DNA of 64,000 bases, from IMG/VR virus record IMGVR_UViG_3300009506_000002, positions 78,378 to 142,377 of that record. The stretch is one strand, 5' to 3'. The translations under genes and the position numbers were made by a program. The notes beneath the pieces were generated by a model. The model made no database searches. It was not told the DNA's origin and worked only from the letters and a program-made list of their open reading frames with translations. Within the stretch, counting starts at the first letter, position 1. The number at the start of each line of letters is the position of its first letter. This document shows positions 39,850-48,923 of this stretch, piece by piece. The DNA comes from a virus.

Positions 39850-40865
39850 AAGAAAAGATTGATGAAATGGTAACGACTGGCGGAGCACTTGCCAGCCATT
39901 CACCTACCGATGCGCGCCGCAAGGCACAGGTACTGCCAGATGGTAACTTTGGCGGTAAGCCATATTTCGACTGCTCTCCAGACATTTTTGCCAAGTGCTA
40001 CAAAGGACGCAAGAAAGGCCAGCGCTGGTCAACCTATCTCGAGGCTGACAATGAATGGGCGCGCGGCGTGCGTACATGGGCTCGTCAAACTGGCAACCCT
40101 GACTTTTTGTTCCGCAATACCGCGGACAACTCGTTCATGTATGCCCAGTATGGTATCATGAAGGAAGAGACGCAGATCGATGAGGCGACTATTAAGGGCT
40201 GGCTCAAGACGTTCATGAAGAAAGGTCAGAACCGCTCTCCGATGGAGCAGGAATACGTGAAGGCTCAGAAGGCCCTGAAGAAGGAGAACCCGAAGGCTAA
40301 GATTGGCGCGATTGGCGTTGATCAGAATGGCGATATTCGCTTCATGACACTGACCGGAGACGAGTTTGTGTTGCGTAAGGACGGTAGCCTTGAGTTGATG
40401 AATGAATCACTCGATGAGGCAATGAACATGAAGACCGTCAAGATCGGTTTTCCAAGCAATGAATTGGCAGCAGAAGTGGCCGCTAACCTCAAGAGAGAAA
40501 ACTTCCTCGAGCTGAAAGTATCTGGGAAGGTGGTGGAAATCACATACAGACAGGGCACCGCTTATGGTGCGTGGTCGCTCAAGGACCTAAAGCACGCGGT
40601 CAAGATGGCCGGAAGAGCCGCTGGCATGAATGAGAGTGTGGAGATTGATGAGGCAATGAGAATGTCTCTGGCTCCTGCCATTGCCAAAGACTTGAAGGCG
40701 AAGGGCGTCACCAAAACAAAGAACTCTGAGAAGGAAATCATCTCAATGATCTTCCAGGAGCTCGAGAACTATCCTGCGTTCAAGGGTAACAAGAAGAGAA
40801 AGCAGGCCCAGATGCAAGATGATGACTTCATCATGGACGTACTAGCAGAGCTTCCAGTTCGTTAA
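39846..40865 (+). CDS. virion-associated hypothetical protein
   Basis: 339 aa. First about 100 residues are an ordered domain (GKPYFDCSPDIFAKCYKGRKKGQRWSTY); the rest has several acidic ...IDEA / LDEA motifs (QIDEATIK, SLDEAMNM, EIDEAMRM) that resemble prohead-protease cleavage neighbourhoods. Ends at a strong terminator. Role in the head interior is inference. Confidence 0.6.
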   Translation: MKEKIDEMVTTGGALASHSPTDARRKAQVLPDGNFGGKPYFDCSPDIFAKCYKGRKKGQRWSTYLEADNEWARGVRTWARQTGNPDFLFRNTADNSFMYAQYGIMKEETQIDEATIKGWLKTFMKKGQNRSPMEQEYVKAQKALKKENPKAKIGAIGVDQNGDIRFMTLTGDEFVLRKDGSLELMNESLDEAMNMKTVKIGFPSNELAAEVAANLKRENFLELKVSGKVVEITYRQGTAYGAWSLKDLKHAVKMAGRAAGMNESVEIDEAMRMSLAPAIAKDLKAKGVTKTKNSEKEIISMIFQELENYPAFKGNKKRKQAQMQDDDFIMDVLAELPVR

Positions 40866-41104
40866 CAGTCCATCCCGTCAATCAACTGAAAAGAACCACC
40901 TAATTCAACGTAGGTGGTTTTTTCTTTTGTTGCGTTGTCAACCACTTTCACAGATGAAAACTTGCCAATCTTGTCCTTGAGCCAAGCATCGAGATCAGCC
41001 TTGTTGATCTGCTCCTCCGGACCAAGACCACCTACGCCGCGTTTCAATTCCGCGACAGTCAGTTCCTTGCGCTTGAGGAATGTGGTGAAGCGAGGGATTG
41101 CCAT
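40862..41104 (-). CDS. small hypothetical protein
   Basis: 80 aa, convergent with the rightward gene; its last codons overlap the terminator stem. Basic N-terminus, then DKIGKFSSVKVVDN. Function unknown. Confidence 0.55.
   Translation of the reverse strand: MAIPRFTTFLKRKELTVAELKRGVGGLGPEEQINKADLDAWLKDKIGKFSSVKVVDNATKEKTTYVELGGSFQLIDGMDC
40894..40925 (+). terminator. Rho-independent terminator
   Basis: Nine-bp stem AACCACCTA / TAGGTGGTT, 8-nt loop, then TTTTTTCTTTT. Serves the rightward block and lies within the end of the leftward small gene. Confidence 0.88.
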
Positions 41105-41658
41105 TAGGCTTTCAACTTCTTCTGTAGGAATCCGAACTCACTGTGGAGCTCTTTTGGCATCAGCTTCTTGAAAGCTGCTTCGTCACCTGCTCTGATCAGT
41201 TCACGGACTTTGGTTGCGCTGGTAAAGCGTTCTGTCATCTTAAAGCGGGTCTTGAATTGCTTGGCAGTGTCGAGCTTCTTGTTCACGCCATCGATCTGAG
41301 CCTTGTAGCCTTTGATGCGATCTTCACCTGCATAGATTGCACCGATCTCGAGACCGAGCAATCGAAGGTTTGCCATGATCTCTGGCAAGTATCCCGGAGC
41401 CACCTCAACAACCTTCAGGCCAGGCATTGCTTTTTGCAGCAAGCGCATCTGATCAGATGAGGATAGCGGATTGCGGTTCTTATCGAGCGAGCTCTTTGCT
41501 CCCTTGACCAGTGCCACAACAGGATTCTTCATCTTCTTGATGATCTTCAGGTGACCCAGATGAATTGGCTGCATACGTCCAAGGAATAGCTCGGCAGGCT
41601 TGCTTGCCTTGTTAGGCACCTGCTCAATGTCAAATGCTTCTTCGAGCTCGATTGTCAT
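41104..41658 (-). CDS. NMNAT/cytidylyltransferase-type nucleotidyltransferase
   Basis: 184 aa with the HxGH-family signature GRMQPIHLGHLKII (ATP site) and a C-terminal TSATKVRELIRAGDEAAFKKLMP, the ISxTxxR region. Closest in form to NadM/NadR-type nicotinamide-mononucleotide adenylyltransferases. Possible NAD-metabolism role, but its place among head-module genes leaves the substrate open. Confidence 0.72.
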   Translation of the reverse strand: MTIELEEAFDIEQVPNKASKPAELFLGRMQPIHLGHLKIIKKMKNPVVALVKGAKSSLDKNRNPLSSSDQMRLLQKAMPGLKVVEVAPGYLPEIMANLRLLGLEIGAIYAGEDRIKGYKAQIDGVNKKLDTAKQFKTRFKMTERFTSATKVRELIRAGDEAAFKKLMPKELHSEFGFLQKKLKA

Positions 41659-42110
41659 ACCTTTAACTCCGGGTTGGGTGTTTTGAAGTCAGCTTTTCGC
41701 ATGACCGTTTTTGCGACCAATTCGATCATGCCCTTCTTGTTGAGGTTGAGGACGAATGGCACGTTGATATTCGAGGATACGCTCTTAATCACCGCCTGAA
41801 AGTCATCTGGCTTTGTGGTCAGTGTGCGGCCATGCAGAGAGTATGCTTTGCGGAACAGTTCCTCAAGCTCTGCAACAGTGATGTCCTTCTTGTTGCGCGC
41901 ATCATTCACACGATCAAGGAAGTGGCGCGTGAACTCAATGTCGATGTTCAATCCCTTGAACAGGTTGTCGAGCATCTTCTCGAGATGATTCAAGTCCTGC
42001 TGGGTTACCTTCTTGGCAGCTTCGGGATTGTTCTTCGCGCACAGAGCCATCAGCTTTGCTTGTGCGTTGACCGACTCATCGAGCCACTGTAGGAAACGCA
42101 TTACCTTCAT
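41655..42110 (-). CDS. hypothetical protein with capsid-targeting-like N-terminus
   Basis: 151 aa. N-terminus VMRFLQWLDESVNAQ fits F-x-x-[YW]-L-x-E, like the T4 internal-protein targeting peptide. The rest is helical and basic. May be packaged in the head. Inference from motif. Confidence 0.55.
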   Translation of the reverse strand: MKVMRFLQWLDESVNAQAKLMALCAKNNPEAAKKVTQQDLNHLEKMLDNLFKGLNIDIEFTRHFLDRVNDARNKKDITVAELEELFRKAYSLHGRTLTTKPDDFQAVIKSVSSNINVPFVLNLNKKGMIELVAKTVMRKADFKTPNPELKV

Positions 42111-42439
42111 GCGTCAAATCCGTACCACGTAATGCCGCCAGCACGAGCAGGTGAATAGATCTCCTGGATCTTCTTCATCTTGTGCTTTTTCAGCACAGCA
42201 ACCACCTTGTCCTTGTCCTCTTTCGACATGATCTTCGTAGGCATTGTGACTGATACGCGCAGGATGTCTCCAGGCATACCGTGGTAGATCACATAAGGAC
42301 GGGTTGAAATGCTACGTCGCAGCGAGCGAAGTGCCTGTGAGACAGCGTCGTCACCTTTGATCTCCTTCTCAGGGAAAGCGGCGAGCATGTCTTTCTTGAT
42401 TGCTTCGTACTTTGCGAGTTGCTTGTTTGATAGTGCCAT
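42107..42439 (-). CDS. hypothetical protein
   Basis: 110 aa, Lys-rich, alpha/beta, ends SPARAGGITWYGFDA. ATGA-type overlap with the next gene. Possibly head-associated by context. Confidence 0.6.
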   Translation of the reverse strand: MALSNKQLAKYEAIKKDMLAAFPEKEIKGDDAVSQALRSLRRSISTRPYVIYHGMPGDILRVSVTMPTKIMSKEDKDKVVAVLKKHKMKKIQEIYSPARAGGITWYGFDA

Positions 42440-42441
42440 TC

Positions 42442-42726
42442 TTATTTCCTCTTCATCATCGTAAGTTTACGCTTCGTCGCAGGTTTGTCAAGCAATTCTT
42501 CTGCATCCAGTAGCGCACGCGCGAGGAACCAGTCGTTGCGACCAAACTCGTATTTCAGATTGGCAGAATTACCACTCTTCACCTGATCAGCGATGGTCGA
42601 CAGCTTGCGCGCAACCATTGAGCGGAGACCCTTGAGAGTGAGAACACCGTAGCCAGTGATCGCTAGTGTCGGATCATCGGGGTTGAAGTTCTCATACTCA
42701 TAATAGACAGATACTCTTGATGTCAT
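42442..42726 (-). CDS. hypothetical protein
   Basis: 94 aa. YYEYENFNPDDPTLAITGYGV start, basic end (KRKLTMMKRK). 53 bases upstream of it are non-coding. Function unknown. Confidence 0.58.
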   Translation of the reverse strand: MTSRVSVYYEYENFNPDDPTLAITGYGVLTLKGLRSMVARKLSTIADQVKSGNSANLKYEFGRNDWFLARALLDAEELLDKPATKRKLTMMKRK

Positions 42727-42779
42727 ACGCCCGCCTTCAGTCGGTTAAAGATGTTGCCTTCGTTGATCATGTGGACGAC

Positions 42780-43502
42780 TTAGCCGAGCTGACTTACGGC
42801 AAAGCTAACGATTTGTGGTGAGTATCCCAGTTTCTTACCAAAGGCCTGCATGTTCTTCTTGACCTTGGCGACATCCCACTTGGCAATATCCTTTCCATAC
42901 TCCATCTCGAAGTCAGAAATCAACTGCGCAGCATCGCTCATCTTGCCCTCATCGAGCATGATTTCAGCTTCTGCTTCGGTCAGCTTCTTCTGGAATGCAT
43001 CGAGCTTCCAGTAGCTTGTGGTCTTGCCATTGATCATTGAGGATGTCTTGATTGGCTTGCCATTGTTGAGGTCACTCAGATACAGGTTGGCATCCTTCAG
43101 GAACTTGCTCACCTGAGGGCCGAGCTTGGCAGCATCCTTCTCACTGGCAAACGTGATGCCAACGGATACAAGACCGAACTTGTTCTTTGGTCCGAGCGTT
43201 ACGCGGGTACCTGGGAACTTGCTGGCGACAGTCTTGGCAATGCCAGCCAGTGGGTGACCTGATGGTGTACCCTCATCCAGCCGATCTGCGAGGTATTCAG
43301 AGAAGCCGATCACATCGCCCTCGTCAACACCGGCCATCTTCTTGAAGATAGTCATGACGATTGCGTAGAATCGGTCACTCTCGTGATCCATATCGGGATA
43401 TTGTTTTGCTGCGGCAGCTTTGGCATCTTGCCACTTCTTTTCGAGTGTGGCAACAGAGCCCTTGCCCATGTCAGCGAGCTTCTTAACGTATGCGGTAGGC
43501 AT
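42780..43502 (-). CDS. hypothetical protein with short phage helical module
   Basis: 240 aa. Residues 1-55 (PTAYVKKLADMGKGSVATLEKKW...YAIVMTIFKKM) form a small module found in many phage virion proteins. It is followed by IGFSEYLADRLDEG, a targeting-like F-x-x-Y-L motif, and a C-terminal domain. Likely virion protein. Confidence 0.6.
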   Translation of the reverse strand: MPTAYVKKLADMGKGSVATLEKKWQDAKAAAAKQYPDMDHESDRFYAIVMTIFKKMAGVDEGDVIGFSEYLADRLDEGTPSGHPLAGIAKTVASKFPGTRVTLGPKNKFGLVSVGITFASEKDAAKLGPQVSKFLKDANLYLSDLNNGKPIKTSSMINGKTTSYWKLDAFQKKLTEAEAEIMLDEGKMSDAAQLISDFEMEYGKDIAKWDVAKVKKNMQAFGKKLGYSPQIVSFAVSQLG

Positions 43503-43539
43503 GGTGATCTCCTTAGAAACGCTTTTTACTATTTAGTTT

Positions 43540-43863
43540 CTAGGAAACTGTGACCTTGACCACTTTGCCAGTGTCGGTGACTGATACAGACGCGCCGCCC
43601 ATTGGCATTGAATACGCGCCAGACAGATTGCCCTTCTTGAATTCGGTCACCTTTTCACCACGATTCTTCGCGATGTCAGACAGCGCCTTCATTGCTTCTT
43701 CAGCAACGCCCTTGCCTGAGTCCTTCATAGCGATAGCACCGCCAGAATTTGAAACGTCCCAGCCCTTGTTGCCCAGACGGCGCTTCAATGCCATGAACAG
43801 TGAGCGCGACAAATCCTTTGCAGCTTCCTCGGTGAGGTATTCAGAAAACTTCTTTACTTCCAC
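43540..43863 (-). CDS. hypothetical protein with capsid-targeting-like N-terminus
   Basis: 107 aa. MEVKKFSEYLTEEAAKD closely resembles T4 internal-protein leaders (MKTYQEFIAEA). The remainder is a small alpha/beta domain. Candidate internal head protein. Confidence 0.58.
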   Translation of the reverse strand: MEVKKFSEYLTEEAAKDLSRSLFMALKRRLGNKGWDVSNSGGAIAMKDSGKGVAEEAMKALSDIAKNRGEKVTEFKKGNLSGAYSMPMGGASVSVTDTGKVVKVTVS

Positions 43864-43874
43864 TTCTTTCTCCT

Positions 43875-45122
43875 TTACATGAACGTCAGACCGACTTTGT
43901 CTGCCGCTCTGCTATATCCATTCTTTGTTCTTAGTACCACTTTCGGTATCTTTGCAGCTTTGCCCGATATCGGCTTGATGTCGAAATTTGGTGCGCCATC
44001 AGGTCTGAATCGGTTCATAATCAAATAATGAACTCTGCTAATGATAGCAGCTTTGAACATGCTTGTAAAGTCCAAAGTTCCATTCTTTGACTGTTCAACG
44101 AGCAGCTTCTCAAGCTCGTATCTAATATAGCCGTAGTCGGTGATTCCTTCCTTCTTTGGCTTGACCTTGTTCTTGTTGATCAGGTCGGTGAACAGGTGGA
44201 GCTGTGACCACCCGTCGATATCTCTTGATGACTTCACGCCAGCGATTGAGTCGAGGTGCTTCTTGGTAAAGCCAGGTACCTTTGCTGCCATTGCGGCATA
44301 GAACGCGCCAGTGTTGACGCTGTTATCGGTTAGTGCCTGCAGGACTTCATACTCTTGGGTCTTCTTGTAGTGTTGCAGCATCTTATCTGTGCCAATGATC
44401 TTGATCAGGTCAGAACCCTTGACGGTGTTCGATGCTGATCCACCAGCCTTTGACGACACGCGCACAACTGACTTCTCATCCTTTGAGTAGACGTAGAAGT
44501 CAACCAGTGGCTCGTTACCTGACACAGGGAAGAATGCTTTCCAAGACATGTCAATCATGCCAATGTGCAGCAAGTAGAACGGGCCTAGCAGTTCACCAAA
44601 GTTCTTCTGGATTTCGTTGATTGGCATGGTCTTGACTTCAACACTCTTTGGGAGCATCTTTGTGCCTCCCATGTAGTAATCAGTCAAAAGGTGTAGGAAA
44701 TCACGGATTGACTCTGACAGATCAGTTCGCTTATCAATCGCAACTTTCACTGCCTTGTGATAGTCCTTAAGGCCATATTTCTTACCAACGAGGTTGTAGA
44801 AATCTTGAGGCTTCAACTTATGTGCTTTTGCGCCCTTAGCCCACGAAAGTCCATACTGTGCAGGGCTTACCATACTTGCAACAGGAGCACCATACTTGAG
44901 AAATTGAAGAGTCTTGCTGCCTGCTTGGATAACTGCAAAGTGGCCTCTATTTTCAAGTTTACCTTTGACCACGCCAGTTCCATTAACCTTATACGGCTTG
45001 AGGTCTTTCTCTAGGTCGCGTGAGTAGCCAATTCCCAAGACCTCGTAGACACCTCCCTTGTACTTGACAAGGTCGCCGATGTGAGACGGGTCAAACAGTC
45101 CGCCGACGCTACGCGCTGACAC
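43875..45122 (-). CDS. hypothetical protein, probably virion-associated
   Basis: 415 aa. N-terminal SH3-like part (HIGDLVKYKGGVYEVLGIG), then a large mixed domain without motifs I recognise. Abuts the ligase-like gene. Function unknown. Confidence 0.6.
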   Translation of the reverse strand: MSARSVGGLFDPSHIGDLVKYKGGVYEVLGIGYSRDLEKDLKPYKVNGTGVVKGKLENRGHFAVIQAGSKTLQFLKYGAPVASMVSPAQYGLSWAKGAKAHKLKPQDFYNLVGKKYGLKDYHKAVKVAIDKRTDLSESIRDFLHLLTDYYMGGTKMLPKSVEVKTMPINEIQKNFGELLGPFYLLHIGMIDMSWKAFFPVSGNEPLVDFYVYSKDEKSVVRVSSKAGGSASNTVKGSDLIKIIGTDKMLQHYKKTQEYEVLQALTDNSVNTGAFYAAMAAKVPGFTKKHLDSIAGVKSSRDIDGWSQLHLFTDLINKNKVKPKKEGITDYGYIRYELEKLLVEQSKNGTLDFTSMFKAAIISRVHYLIMNRFRPDGAPNFDIKPISGKAAKIPKVVLRTKNGYSRAADKVGLTFM

Positions 45123-46385
45123 TTAGAGTCTCCAGAGCATGCCTGAGATTTGGTTGAGAGGAGCGAACAGGCCAGTGAGTTTCAGCAACTCGCCCTTATA
45201 GAAGAACGTGATGCCTTCGGTCGGAACCAGCTTTTCAATGCCGCCAATCTTGTTGATGCGGTCGAGCTCCAGACGCAGCTTGGCAATGACATCTGGGTCA
45301 GTTGACTTCTCAAGCGTCTTGACTGTAGAGTGGAACTTCTGTCGCATGTTGTCAAGGGTGTGATCAGGGTTGACTGCAATCAAGGTATCGATTCCCTGTA
45401 GCACTTCAACACCTACGCGCAGGAACAGAACCTCGAATGGCAAGTGCATTCGCTTGCTCTCGTTCTTGGCTTCTCTCTTGTCGAAGTTCTTGACCTTCTG
45501 CGCCAGTGCTTTGTCGAGACCCTTGGCGATAGTATTGATATTTGGGGTTTTGATGCCATGCGCCCAACGATTGACCAGTGCCTTCTTGGTTGCTTCATCA
45601 ACTGCTGCAAAGTTCTTCGCCACGTAAGATGTCCAGTATGAGGTTGTGTAGTCCTTGATCGTGTTGTTCCAGCTTAGACGCTGGCCCTTCATGATCTTGC
45701 CAAGCTCTGCAATGTGCTTCGCGCGTAGGGTATCGTAGTTTGGCATCTTCTGCAGACGCAGCTTATCGATCTCCTTGATTGTGAAGGTTGACTGTTTGTG
45801 AGCCTGCACTTTTTGGAGCATTTTTGCCAGCGCTGCACCATCGGCCTTGTTTAGCTGGCTGATAGGCTCGCCCGCTTCATTGTACTCGAGTGTACCGTGG
45901 AAGCGCAGTTCATCGACGCCGTAGTGAATGACGTTTGGGTTAGATGAGTACAACACCTCAACAGACATGAAGCGCTTGCCGTTCATGAAAATCTTGTCGC
46001 GTTGATCAGCAGACAGTTCCTTGACCGCAGTCTCTAGGTCGCGTGCAGCTTCAACAAAGGCTGTTTCGATTGTGCCACGTCCTGCGAACATTGCCTTGAC
46101 ACCATCAACACCCATTGCATTTTCGCCTGCGTTCTTGAGGTGACTCTTGTTGCGTGCAGCAATCAGTCGTCCGCCACGCCATGAAACCAGAAGGTTCTGG
46201 CCGTCAGTCTTTTCGCGTGACCATTCAAGTTCGCCCGAGAGTGACTTGTCGATGATGTCGCGTAGATCTTTGAAAGTGAAGGTCTCGATGTCAAATGGAT
46301 GAGCGAGGTGACCGAAGCCACCACCCTCATCTAGACGTTCTGATTCCTTGAGATAGGTCGAAAATCGCTTAATTGCAGGAGATGC
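45123..46385 (-). CDS. ligase-like nucleotidyltransferase with targeting-like N-terminus
   Basis: 420 aa from ATG 46385 (GAGG upstream). The N-terminus KRFSTYLKESERLDEG carries the targeting-like motif. Then REKTDGQNLLVSW (motif I, K-x-D-G), FMSVEVLYSS (motif III-like) and TEGITFFYKGELLKLTG (motif IV/V) give the covalent nucleotidyltransferase layout of RNA/DNA ligases. If it travels in the head, it could repair nucleic acid right after injection. Enzyme activity is inferred. Confidence 0.68.
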   Translation of the reverse strand, partial: ASPAIKRFSTYLKESERLDEGGGFGHLAHPFDIETFTFKDLRDIIDKSLSGELEWSREKTDGQNLLVSWRGGRLIAARNKSHLKNAGENAMGVDGVKAMFAGRGTIETAFVEAARDLETAVKELSADQRDKIFMNGKRFMSVEVLYSSNPNVIHYGVDELRFHGTLEYNEAGEPISQLNKADGAALAKMLQKVQAHKQSTFTIKEIDKLRLQKMPNYDTLRAKHIAELGKIMKGQRLSWNNTIKDYTTSYWTSYVAKNFAAVDEATKKALVNRWAHGIKTPNINTIAKGLDKALAQKVKNFDKREAKNESKRMHLPFEVLFLRVGVEVLQGIDTLIAVNPDHTLDNMRQKFHSTVKTLEKSTDPDVIAKLRLELDRINKIGGIEKLVPTEGITFFYKGELLKLTGLFAPLNQISGMLWRL

Positions 46386-46416
46386 CATGTATTCCTCATA
46401 GTTGAAAGATATACCA

Positions 46417-46596
46417 CTATTTATTAGATGACTCGCCACGTATCAAATTGACTGCGGGCGACATCGTCATGTGGAAAATATCATCTCCTTCGGCTTCACT
46501 GGCAGGCAGCCCCACCAGATCATTGCCGCGTCTGGCAATCACGACGTAATCGTCAGGCACTTCATACAGTTTTCCTTCATATTCAAGAACAATCAT
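46417..46596 (-). CDS. 59-aa hypothetical protein
   Basis: ATG 46596 with GAGGTG upstream, directly after the helicase stop. IVLEYEGKLYEVPDDYVVIARRG beta-rich core. The longer frame upstream is a shadow of gp41. Function unknown. Confidence 0.6.
   Translation of the reverse strand: MIVLEYEGKLYEVPDDYVVIARRGNDLVGLPASEAEGDDIFHMTMSPAVNLIRGESSNK
46418..46425 (-). promoter_or_regulatory. T4 late-type promoter motif
   Basis: AATAAATA on the minus strand, 33 bases before the start of the ligase-like head-module gene. Confidence 0.5.
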
Positions 46597-46597
46597 G

Positions 46598-48028
46598 TTA
46601 CACCTCAAATCCTGCAAATGGGTCTGCGCTGTACTTGCCTGGAGCATCCTTCGTTGGGTGAGGGAAGCCCTTTGGCAGTTCTCCTGCTGGCTCATGTGTC
46701 TGACCAGCACCTGGGTGGGTCTTGGTAGGATCCTCACATTCTGACAAGCGCATCTGTGCTCGGTCAATATTGAGGATTTCTGCAACGTTGCGCGTAACAT
46801 CAGAGAATCTGTTCTTCAGTTGCTTCAACTTCATCTGACCCATCTGCGTAAGCTGATCGGTTACAATGATACCGATCATAAGGTCAGCCGTTGCTGGCAA
46901 GCCTGCTGATTCAGAAGTGTTGCTCAATTCAAGGTCAGAGCTTCCCCAACCGTCTCTGTTCGTCTGAGTAGATGAAATGATTGCAACATCCTGCTCTACA
47001 GCCAAGCCGCGCAGTTCTTCTGCAATTGACTTGACCAGCACGTAGGTGTTCTCACCATTTCTGATTCTGCTTGACGCGCAGATGTTCAGGTAGTCGATGA
47101 AGATGACATCTGGAATAAAGCGCTTCTTGATACGAAGCTCGCGCAGCAGGTGTCGGATATGGCCTACGTGCGCGCTGGCAGTAGGATACTCCTTTACCAT
47201 CAGTTTGCCTGTGGTCTTTGCTCTTATTTGCTCCAGGCGACTGTCAAACGTTTCCTTAGGCAAACTCCTCAGATCAGCAATGTCAACACCCATAAGGTTT
47301 GCGTCGATACGCTCAGAGATGCGCTCTTCCGCCATTTCCATCGTGATATACAGGACATTCTTGCCCTGCATGAGGAAGTCTGCTGCCAGATGACACTTGA
47401 CCAGTGTCTTACCTGCGTTGGTTGGCGCAAGCAGGATTGTCAGCGTTTTCTTTGGCAGTCCGCCGCCAGTGATCAGGTTGAGCCACTCAATCAGGAAGCG
47501 TAGGCGCTTCTCTTTCTTGTGGTAGAATTCCCAACGTGCGTCTGCGTTGTCAAGGTAGTCGTGACCGATGTTTGAATCGAACGAGACAGAGAGTGCATCT
47601 GCCAGCAACTCTGGAATCATGTTCTTGGTGCGCTTTTTGTCCTCACCTTGAATGATGCCAATTGAGTCCATGACCGCCAGATACACTGCCCTGTCCGAAC
47701 AATAGGTCTCGGTTGTATCAATCAACCACTGAAAATCTGGCTTCTCACGTTTCGCAAACTGGGCAATCTCACCGACCTTGTTGATGATGCCCTTCATCTC
47801 GTCCTCAGTTACGTCAGAGCGAGTCTCGAGTTCCAGTACAAGCGCTTCCTTGGTTGGTGGGTTGCTGTACTTTTTGACAAAGATATCGTACTCGTCAAAG
47901 ATGATACCGTTGACACGGGACTCGAAATATTCGCGCTTGAGATATGGCGCAACAGTACGAGCATAGGGCTCGTTGTAGATCAGTTGAGTGAGGATCTCGT
48001 CCTCAATCGAAACGTGTTCCAAATCCAT
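46598..48028 (-). CDS. 41: replicative DNA helicase gp41 (DnaB family)
   Basis: 476 aa, same as T4 gp41 (475). Walker A LLAPTNAGKTL, Walker B IFIDYLNIC, and the KQLKNRFSD arginine-finger region are in place. Works with primase gp61 and loader gp59. No intein, although this protein is a known split-intein site in other phages. Confidence 0.95.
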   Translation of the reverse strand: MDLEHVSIEDEILTQLIYNEPYARTVAPYLKREYFESRVNGIIFDEYDIFVKKYSNPPTKEALVLELETRSDVTEDEMKGIINKVGEIAQFAKREKPDFQWLIDTTETYCSDRAVYLAVMDSIGIIQGEDKKRTKNMIPELLADALSVSFDSNIGHDYLDNADARWEFYHKKEKRLRFLIEWLNLITGGGLPKKTLTILLAPTNAGKTLVKCHLAADFLMQGKNVLYITMEMAEERISERIDANLMGVDIADLRSLPKETFDSRLEQIRAKTTGKLMVKEYPTASAHVGHIRHLLRELRIKKRFIPDVIFIDYLNICASSRIRNGENTYVLVKSIAEELRGLAVEQDVAIISSTQTNRDGWGSSDLELSNTSESAGLPATADLMIGIIVTDQLTQMGQMKLKQLKNRFSDVTRNVAEILNIDRAQMRLSECEDPTKTHPGAGQTHEPAGELPKGFPHPTKDAPGKYSADPFAGFEV

Positions 48029-48381
48029 TAAATGGCTCCGATGTGGACTTCACCTTGATCGTGAGTTGCTTCCGTTTTTGAAGGCAGTTGCCCTACGTAC
48101 TCATCGATGATATTGATGGCAGCGGCCATTACCTTGCTGTCAAAGTCAGCGGGAATTTCCTGCTCAAAGCCGGCCACGATCTTGTAGTCGACGTCGAGTA
48201 CTGGCATACCTGCAGACTCATCCATCTCGGTGTGGATGTCATCAATCCGTATGGTGATGCCATCGATCAGAATACCCGTGCTGCCAGGATGGCCTTCAAG
48301 CTTCTGATCTTCCTCGAGCTCTACCAGTTGAAAGGTAAAGCCCTCTTCGCCTTGATATGGTTCTACGATTTTTACTGTCAT
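48028..48381 (-). CDS. acidic hypothetical protein between uvsX and gp41
   Basis: 117 aa, acidic, beta-rich (DGITIRIDDIHTEMDE). T4 has gene 40 near here, but this is not similar. Function unknown. Confidence 0.6.
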   Translation of the reverse strand: MTVKIVEPYQGEEGFTFQLVELEEDQKLEGHPGSTGILIDGITIRIDDIHTEMDESAGMPVLDVDYKIVAGFEQEIPADFDSKVMAAAINIIDEYVGQLPSKTEATHDQGEVHIGAI

Positions 48382-48923
48382 TCGGATTCGTCCTCGTCGG
48401 TTAGAATTGCGTTTTCAGCCAGCATGTACTTCTTCTCAATGTCCTTGACGAACGATGTACCTTCAAGGATTGGAGCCCAGAACTCCTTGGTCGAAGTCTG
48501 CTTGCGGTGTGTTTGCTTGTCATCAGGAACACATGGTCTGGTGAAATAGCCGTTTCGTGGCTTGACAACATGACCAAACTCTTCCGCCAGTTCAAGAAGG
48601 CCTGACCACTTATCGACACCACCGTCGAACTTGACAGTGACAATGATCTTGCTCTTTTCCTTGACGTATCGAGACTTCTCGATGTTGATGACGAAGTTGT
48701 AACCAGCCAGATCCGAGCCTTCCTTCTCTTGCTGGCGTCCTACAATCCAGATGGTGTCTGAAGAGTAGATGCCGCCGGTGCCGCCTGATACAACAGCCTT
48801 TGAGAACATCTCCTGGGTATTATGTGAAATTAGTCCGTTTCCAAGAACATACGAATGAGATGGCGTCTCAAAGTCATATACCCGGTCTCTCCTAACATTA
48901 TGTCGTATGTTTTTTATTTTCAC
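48378..48923 (-). CDS. uvsX: recombinase UvsX, C-terminal half with C-intein
   Basis: 181 aa from GTG 48923 (GGAGAG upstream). Residues 1-35 are the C-intein (RVYDFETPSHSYVLGNGLISHN, blocks F and G), followed by extein TQEMFSKAVVSGGTGG, Thr as +1. The 146-residue extein matches T4 UvsX: IVGRQQEKEGSDLAGYNFVINIEKSR and VKFDGGVDKWSGLL. Needs trans-splicing to the 49642-50514 product. Confidence 0.9.
   Translation of the reverse strand: MKIKNIRHNVRRDRVYDFETPSHSYVLGNGLISHNTQEMFSKAVVSGGTGGIYSSDTIWIVGRQQEKEGSDLAGYNFVINIEKSRYVKEKSKIIVTVKFDGGVDKWSGLLELAEEFGHVVKPRNGYFTRPCVPDDKQTHRKQTSTKEFWAPILEGTSFVKDIEKKYMLAENAILTDEDESE

Noticed and set aside
46598-48028. Split or intact intein in gp41
   Set aside because: The helicase frame is continuous, of T4 length, with Walker motifs uninterrupted.
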